64,000 nucleotides of DNA from Pycnopodia helianthoides. Its lineage: Eukaryota > Echinodermata > Asteroidea > Forcipulatida > Asteriidae. A model generated the notes under the pieces. That model was not told where the DNA came from, did no database searches, and saw only the letters and a list, made by a program, of their open reading frames with translations. Shown piece after piece: positions 57,989 through 64,000 of this stretch. A program made the translations under genes and the position numbers. The stretch covers positions 8,029,001 through 8,093,000 of the forward strand of contig CM063253.1 of assembly GCA_032158295.1 (NCBI GenBank), read 5' to 3'. Every line of letters starts with the position of its first letter. Positions within the stretch are counted from its first letter, which is position 1.

Positions 57989-58465
57989 ACACCTTTTCTC
58001 ATGGTGAGGCAATATTGACTTCTTCCATTCGACTCAATGTATATAACCAAGGCTGGAAGGAAAAATAGTCTGTTTCTCTTTTGCACAAAGAATGTTAGCC
58101 TCCATTACTGTTAATGGATACAGGGATCATGACCAAGGGGTTATTAGCAGCATGAAAAATGTCCATTCCCTATTCCATATAATTAATTGGGGCATTTTTG
58201 TCACAATAGCCAGGCCTACAGATTATACCAACGGCATACTGAAACATTTCCTGTAAAATGAAGTCTCCTTTGCTTTGTAAAAGATTTAAAAAAATAATTA
58301 AAAAGTCATAACAAAACTGATGACTACGTTCCTCTTTTAAAGTCTAGGCTATTTAATAGACGCTCACAGATTCGGGTCATTAACTTGACGTACATGAGGT
58401 ATCGTTTTGGTCATTAACAACCACGCGATTTATCAAGCTGACTTTAACAAGAAATCAATTATGAG

Positions 58466-58575
58466 AAGTGACTCGGTTTTAAACGGCCTTTTAAAACCTT
58501 TCAGGCTTGGTCCTTTATCACACGGCCCCGACTCTGCTGGCTTTAAACAGCCGGTTAAGACCTCGCCGCCACTAT
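58466..58575. mobile_element. Collapsed foldback element (U4 copy of 14123-14232)
   Basis: GACTCGGTTTTAAACGGCC is matched in inverse by AAACAGCCGGTTAAGACC. Confidence 0.6.
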
Positions 58576-59179
58576 TTTATTCCCTTATTATATACATGGT
58601 GCGGCCATCTTGATTTTCACTCATTCAAATCAACGTAATTAAACCGAGGCTGGAAAGAAAATAGTCGGTTCCTTTTTGTATAATGAATATTAGCTTCCAT
58701 TCCTGTTACTGGATACAGGGAACACGACCAAGGTGGGGGCAGCATGATAAAGGTCTAATCACTAAATAACTGGGGTCTTTTTTGTCACAACAGCCTGGCC
58801 TTTAATAAAATTATTATCAGTGTTTTGCCTGTAAAGATTATACCAATGGCTTACTGAATACCTGTACAATGAAATCTCATAAAGATAAAAAAAAAAAAAG
58901 GAAATCGTTTCCATTTAAAGCCAAAGCTATTTAGACGCCCACAGATAGTGGTTGTTCATTAAATGACCACACGACTTATCTAAATAACTTTAAGACGAAA
59001 TCAATTTATAGAAGCACGAACGTCAGCCGTTGCCTTGACGATAAAGTCACGGCATTAAAACACGCAGCTCGCAGCGAGAGGATTGAAGACACTACCATTC
59101 AATCGCTGTTAGTAAAAAAAGGTCAAAAACTGATTTTTTTTTTTAACTTTAAAAACGAGCCCCTTAAAAAAGAAATTAA

Positions 59180-60363
59180 CGAAAAAATAACAAAACTAGA
59201 CATTCAGTTTTGTCATTTACAAAAACAAGGTGTTTGTGAGTGATGTCATAAAATTGGGATCGTGACGAATTTAACCTTATAAATCCAATGTCAGGTTCAG
59301 GAGTTTAACTTTTTCATTATGAAACTTCAACTTCCGGTTTAAACCAGAAGTCAAGGTCAAAATAAATGTGGTCACACTCTGTGTAGCATTTGTCAAAGTT
59401 TGAAAGACATTTACGATGATGTATGGATTGTTAAAATCCAATGTTTGGTTCAGGAGGTATGAATTTTTCAAGTATTAGACGAATTATCTTTAGGTGGCGA
59501 TGTCATTTAAACAGCGATGCTGAATGTATTCCTACATGTAGTTGATGTAAACTGAACTGCATGTTCGATATACATGTATGTTTACATGTATTATTACGCT
59601 ATCGTGCTTTATGAAAGAGGGTCAACTAATAAATGCGCTTAAATGCCGATTTCGACCAGATGTAAAAATCAAAATGTTGTCATCTCTGTTCAAAAGTTTG
59701 AGCAGGATCACAGATCTACAATCTGATGCAAAAATTGTGCTGAAATGATATTTATTTGAGATATACATTTTTGAAATGTGTAACTTCTGGTTTGAACCAG
59801 AGGTCAAGGTCAAATGGGGTCAAGTTTTGTGTAGTGTTTGTTAAACGTTCAACGACCTGTCTGATGATGTGTAAATTGTAAAAATCCAACATGTGGTTCG
59901 CGAGTTGTGATTTTTTACAAACATTAAGCTTTGATTTATTGTAATTCCATACCTGATCACGTCTTCATGACTTCATCAAGTCTGTGTCGTCTTGATACCA
60001 AGATTTAATTGTCTGATGAGTTTCAATGTTCAATTAAACTTTAATCTTGAGTTATGCTCCAAAATTGACCGACCGGAAAATAAGGATCATACGATTTTGG
60101 CGTTAACTTTTGAAATTTTGCTCCAGTCTTGATCTATCCGAAGCCCAACTATGAAACAATTATAGCTTCTAAATTCAAGGATGTACAGCGAATAGCAAAT
60201 GGATGATTTTCAACCTAAAACCCTTGTAATTCGACACCTCATGACGTCATCAAGTTTTTGCCGTCTTCATATTGCGGTTCATTTGTCTGATGAGTTTAAA
60301 TGTTAAATTCAATTTCAATCTTGAGTTATGCTCTAGAGAAGAGCTCCGTAGAAAAAGAAGAAT

Positions 60364-60394
<31 letters not shown>

Positions 60395-60410
60395 AGAAAA
60401 ATATGAAGAA
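59180..60410. repeat. U4-specific insertion with diverged repeats and a GAA tract
   Basis: Two or three diverged units share AACTTC(C/T)GGTTT(A/G)AACCAGA(A/G)GTC, AAGGTCAAA and AAAATCCAA(T/C)(G/A)T(T/G)TGGTTC (59328 and 59788). The TGATGAGTTT(C/A)AATGTT block is also repeated (60015 and 60278). It ends in a purine-only (GAA/GAG)n tract at 60350-60410. Looks like a repetitive element with a microsatellite tail; family unknown. Confidence 0.6.
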
Positions 60411-60979
60411 GAAAGTCACATAGTTCTTATTTTTTTGTTATTTTACCAACATACTTCCAGGATGTCATTGTTCTACAAATCTTTGTTGTGCCGTTTTCAT
60501 TGTACTGCTGAAACAATATGTGATAGGCGCGGTTAAAATTTTCGCCGTAAACTGTGGAACCGGGAGGGCAAGACTAGTGTACAAAAATACCATCATGCTC
60601 TTTTGTCATAGTGACATTTTGTTACATAAATAAAATGACATAAAAAAGTTCAACAAAGTGACACACTGTTTAAATCATTAAGGATTTTATTTCTTCTCAA
60701 CGAGTGAAGAAATAATTTTTAAAATGAAACAGAAGTATAATTTTATAATATAAAAATCACATTTTTGTTGACATTGATCTTTAGGCTTGTGTTTGGTTTG
60801 GGTAAAACTTTTGATACCTTTTTTTATCCAAAACAAACGGCCCACGCCTATCGTGTCCACGGGTACCTAACGTTAAAGTGGAAAACTTCCCTCAAAATTT
60901 GTTTGCCAGAAATAATACAGGTTTCCAGAAATGAAACTACTAATTTTGATCTCGCGATTCCGAAATCCAATGTTTGACA

Positions 60980-61505
60980 ATACGTCACCGTTTTCACGAA
61001 GAGCCACCTATCTTTTATTGACAAATTATTGACTGTTACAGGAAGGGGCCTTTATCTCAATAAATGAATTTTACGTTTTTACGAACAGCCATCGGCCCCG
61101 AAAACGCATTGCAATACGTTGTAACAGAAGAGCGTAAAATGTGGCAAAAGTTGCTTTTCACGTTTTCACGAACAGCCACATATCTTCGCGCGCGCGTGAT
61201 CACGTGACACGCGCGCCCATTTCCTATGTTTAATACGTTATCCGGTGAGGTGTTTAAGTAGGTCATCTCACTTTTTAGTTTTCACGAAGAGCCACGTATC
61301 TTTGACTAATTACTACGGCAATTAGCCAATATATCTACAGAAATGAGTTAGTCAATGTAGAGGTTAAACTTATACAAAATCATATGATAGGTTTTTAACT
61401 GCAAACCGTGGCTTTAGTATTGCAGATTTTGCAGTTTTAAGCCAAGCAAAGCATAAATTGTAAATCTCAAATAAGTGCTTGGACATAAGTGGCTCTTCGT
61501 GAAAT
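60980..61505. repeat. Nested repeats with TTTTCACGAAGAGCCAC motif
   Basis: The motif TTTTCACGAA(G/C)AGCCAC occurs forward at about 60990, 61158 and 61279 (weaker at 61076) and inverted at about 61487 (GTGGCTCTTCGTGAAA). This suggests terminal inverted repeats of a small element with nested copies. Confidence 0.6.
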
Positions 61506-62365
61506 CGATGACGAATAGACTGTGCAAGTCTCGCGCGTATTTCAACTTCCGGGACAATGGTGGTCCCAACCATATGGAATTTTACGTGGGTGATATTTTG
61601 TTTCGTCAATTATTTGGTTTAACTTAGTTTATGACCATGGAAATTAAATATGTTGTTGGGAATGTAATACTAAGTGATAAACAATATGGAAGCAAAATTA
61701 ATTCAACAGTATAACGAAGAAAACCCGAGAATTAAAATTGACCTCACATTCCGGTAACTTGCACAAAATTAAAAATTTGTGCCCACCCCCAGCTCCGATC
61801 ACGAAACTTATGTAAACGCTTGTTTTTTGTCGCGCGGGATGAAAAGCCCTTTCATTGGTCGTTGAAGCGTCATACGTCCTTTTTAAACTGCGTCACGCGT
61901 TAATTTAACGCGTATAAACAAGCTTTTAGTAGTGTCAAATTATTCGGGCGTAGATTTACAAAAGGGGTTTCTAAAACGTCAACATCCTTGTCCCAGAGTT
62001 TGTTTTTGTTTCATCAATAATTAACAAATTATTTTCGTATTCAATATAAAAGTTAAAAAAAAATTAAAACAAATTGTAATGAGTATTTCTGTTGTTCACA
62101 TTTTCTCATAGATATAATTTAAAACGTTTTGATTTCAGAAAAAGCATGTTCTTTGTTTAGCTTGTTTTCTCGTTCCGGTACGCGCGAGACTTGCACAGTC
62201 TATAGTGATTGATTAGTTTAAACTCGGACAGGTTTCTTCTTTTCATGAATAACTGTGGTCAAACAAAGTGCGATTACTGGTCCATGAAAATTATACAAGT
62301 TGGTTGTAGGCTTGAAAGACAAAACACAGGATTGGTAAATTACCGATTGCTGACATATTATAGAG

Positions 62366-62530
62366 GGAATAAAAGGGTAGTGACGCGGTCTTAACCGGCC
62401 GTTTAAAACCGGCAGGGTCGTGGCCATGTGATAAAGGACCGAGCCGAAGGCGAGGTCCTATATCGCACGGCCACGGCCCTGCAAGGTTTTAAACGGCCAG
62501 TTAGGACCGAGTCACTTCTCTTTTATTCCC
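62366..62530. mobile_element. Long foldback element
   Basis: Left arm GGGAATAAAAGGGTAGTGAC ... GGCCATGTGATAAAGGACC and right arm GGTCCTATATCGCACGGCC ... GTCACTTCTCTTTTATTCCC pair over about 75 bases. The loop is GAGCCGAAGGCGA. Related to 48804-48967 and, in collapsed form, to 14123 and 58466. Confidence 0.88.
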
Positions 62531-63147
62531 ATTCATAAATGCCCTTTTTGTTAAAAAGCGTAATATTGTTGGAAAATCTCAACTTTTCTGTCAACTTTCA
62601 TTTTCTGTCACGTCCTTGAGCCCTGTTTCGCAAAGGATATACATGCCACGCTCAACAGTTGTGCATACGCGCACGTCATAACACTAACATGTTTTTAGAT
62701 TGGCAAGCAGAGCCATGAACTTAGACCTTAATTTTAAAAGGTATGTACTTCATACACACAACTCACTTCCAATAGTGGTATGTACAGCGCGTGTTGTAAG
62801 ATGCATTTAATCTACCGTTTGCAAAATGTTCTACATAATGTTGCTATTGTGTGACGTAATTGCACTAAAGCCACACCCACTATACACAAACTGGCTGTTT
62901 GAGATAATGGTGGACATATTTCAGTGGCAACACTAGTGACCACCATACTTCAAAAAGGCTAAAAGGAAATGCAATGACAAAGTTTTCTCTGTAAAGGATT
63001 CATAAAGTGACTGTACAAAATACGTCGCTAATGAGCGGGTCAATTAGCTTCGATTAATGCCACTATATATAATACATTTTGGCCAATGTAACTTAAACTA
63101 TCAGGCAATGCTGAAAGTGGTCGAAAAATTTACCATTCATTACTCTG

Positions 63148-63798
63148 TTAAAGGCACCTGGCAGTGGTATTATGTAAAAATAAAGCTTTTGTCAATAATA
63201 TATGTATTTTGATGAGTGGAATGTGAATAAACAGTTAACTAAGGTTTTTTAAAAATTAGTTTTTATTTTAATTACAAATTTAAGAGTAGGCCCCTCTCTA
63301 CCTTGACACATGGTGGCGCTGTTCGTGACGTCAATCAAGGCACGATATTTGAATTAAAAAAATGTAGTCTGGCCCCGTACATTACGTATGGGTACCTGTT
63401 CGGTATGATGCGTATGCGGACGTCACCCACATCACAGTATACATGACTAGCTAGTGGTCTCAATCGAAAACCGAGGAATTCAATACACCTGGTCGGCATG
63501 GCCGTAAAATGCAAGAAAAAAAAACTTTTTCGAAACGTACAAGATCACTACTGGGACCTACTTGCACGTGTGTTTACAACGTAAACGAAAGCAAATTCGA
63601 GGGGGTCGATGTTCGATCGAGGCGAAGTCTGCCTTGATTGACGTCACAAAAGGGGATGGGCGGAGTCACCCCTAACAACTTTTTCTATTGATTTAACATA
63701 TAAATCCTCACAAACAATTACTTAAAAAATTGTTTCATTGTTATGTACATAAACTTATGTTAAAAAAAAATTAATAATCTATTTCCAGGTGACTTTAA
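63148..63798. mobile_element. 651-bp TTAA-flanked element
   Basis: TTAAAGGCACCTGGCAG at the left pairs with TTTCCAGGTGACTTTAA at the right, both ending in TTAA. Internally GTGACGTCAATCAAGGCA (63325) is inverted at 63629 (TGCCTTGATTGACGTCAC). The other U units lack it here. No ORF. Confidence 0.8.
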
Positions 63799-64000
63799 TG
63801 TTTGCTTCAAAAAAACATACAGCCCACTCGAGCTCCTTCCAAATCTTTCACTCGCTATACTTTTTTGATCATGCATCGGTTTTGACAAACTACGCGCGGT
63901 AAATCAGTTCTTCTTTATGGTGATCAAAAGCTACAAATCAAGCAATAATACCCATATTGGCTTTTCATAAATATTTTGCCCTCGGTTCTTCGCTTTAAAA

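Larger units (their letters stand above)
55556..64000 (+). repeat. Segmental duplication unit U4, cut by the window edge
   Basis: Starts with the sequence equal to 11135 of U1 and runs parallel to it. Differences: SINE absent, pentanucleotide tract broken up, extra elements at 56863-57632, 59180-60410 and 63148-63798. Its last 60 bases align with sequence just 3' of the FReD stop codon in U3 (near 53310-53360). Confidence 0.8.

Overview
This is a gene-poor, repeat-rich animal genome window. Protein-coding sequence is split by GT-AG introns, and there are tRNA-derived SINEs, CR1/L2-like, Penelope-like and DIRS-like retroelement pieces, and many MITEs. The repeat style (GGGCCCAATTTCAT-type MITEs, TTAA-flanked MITEs, foldback elements) and a fibrinogen-related lectin gene suggest a marine invertebrate deuterostome, most likely an echinoderm. 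That assignment is inference.

Left part (1-11 kb): one ordinary gene can be rebuilt exon by exon, a five-exon SMIM7 orthologue of 78 codons (4056-9136, + strand). Its introns are packed with foldback elements, SINE relics, a 67-bp minisatellite and a 679-bp terminal-inverted-repeat element.

Middle part (11-34 kb): a long duplication unit (U1, 11.1-21.05 kb) ends in a scrap of a fibrinogen-domain gene. It is followed by a decayed four-exon gene of an unassigned family (22.47-24.65 kb), bracketed by inverted 155-bp repeats, and a Penelope-like reverse transcriptase fragment. Then come two copies (V1, V2) of a 1.8-2.7 kb block, the second split by a CR1/L2-like insertion whose empty site survives in the first.

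Right part (35-64 kb): three more copies of the U unit (U2 35.1-41.5, U3 46.5-55.55, U4 55.56 to the edge), all in the same orientation. U2 and U3 carry minus-strand, single-exon genes for a secreted protein with a PAN/apple-like segment and a fibrinogen-related domain (FReD). The U3 gene is intact (342 aa). The U2 copy is killed by two point stops with its frame otherwise preserved. U1 keeps only the 3' tail, and U4 runs off the window about where its gene should start. A DIRS-like tyrosine recombinase fragment lies between U2 and U3.

The main biology is a small, actively duplicating locus of FReD lectin genes, probably of the innate-recognition type. The two alignable copies are nearly identical over the N-terminal two thirds and strongly divergent over the C-terminal ligand-binding part. 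Several insertions are dated by paralogous empty sites inside the window.
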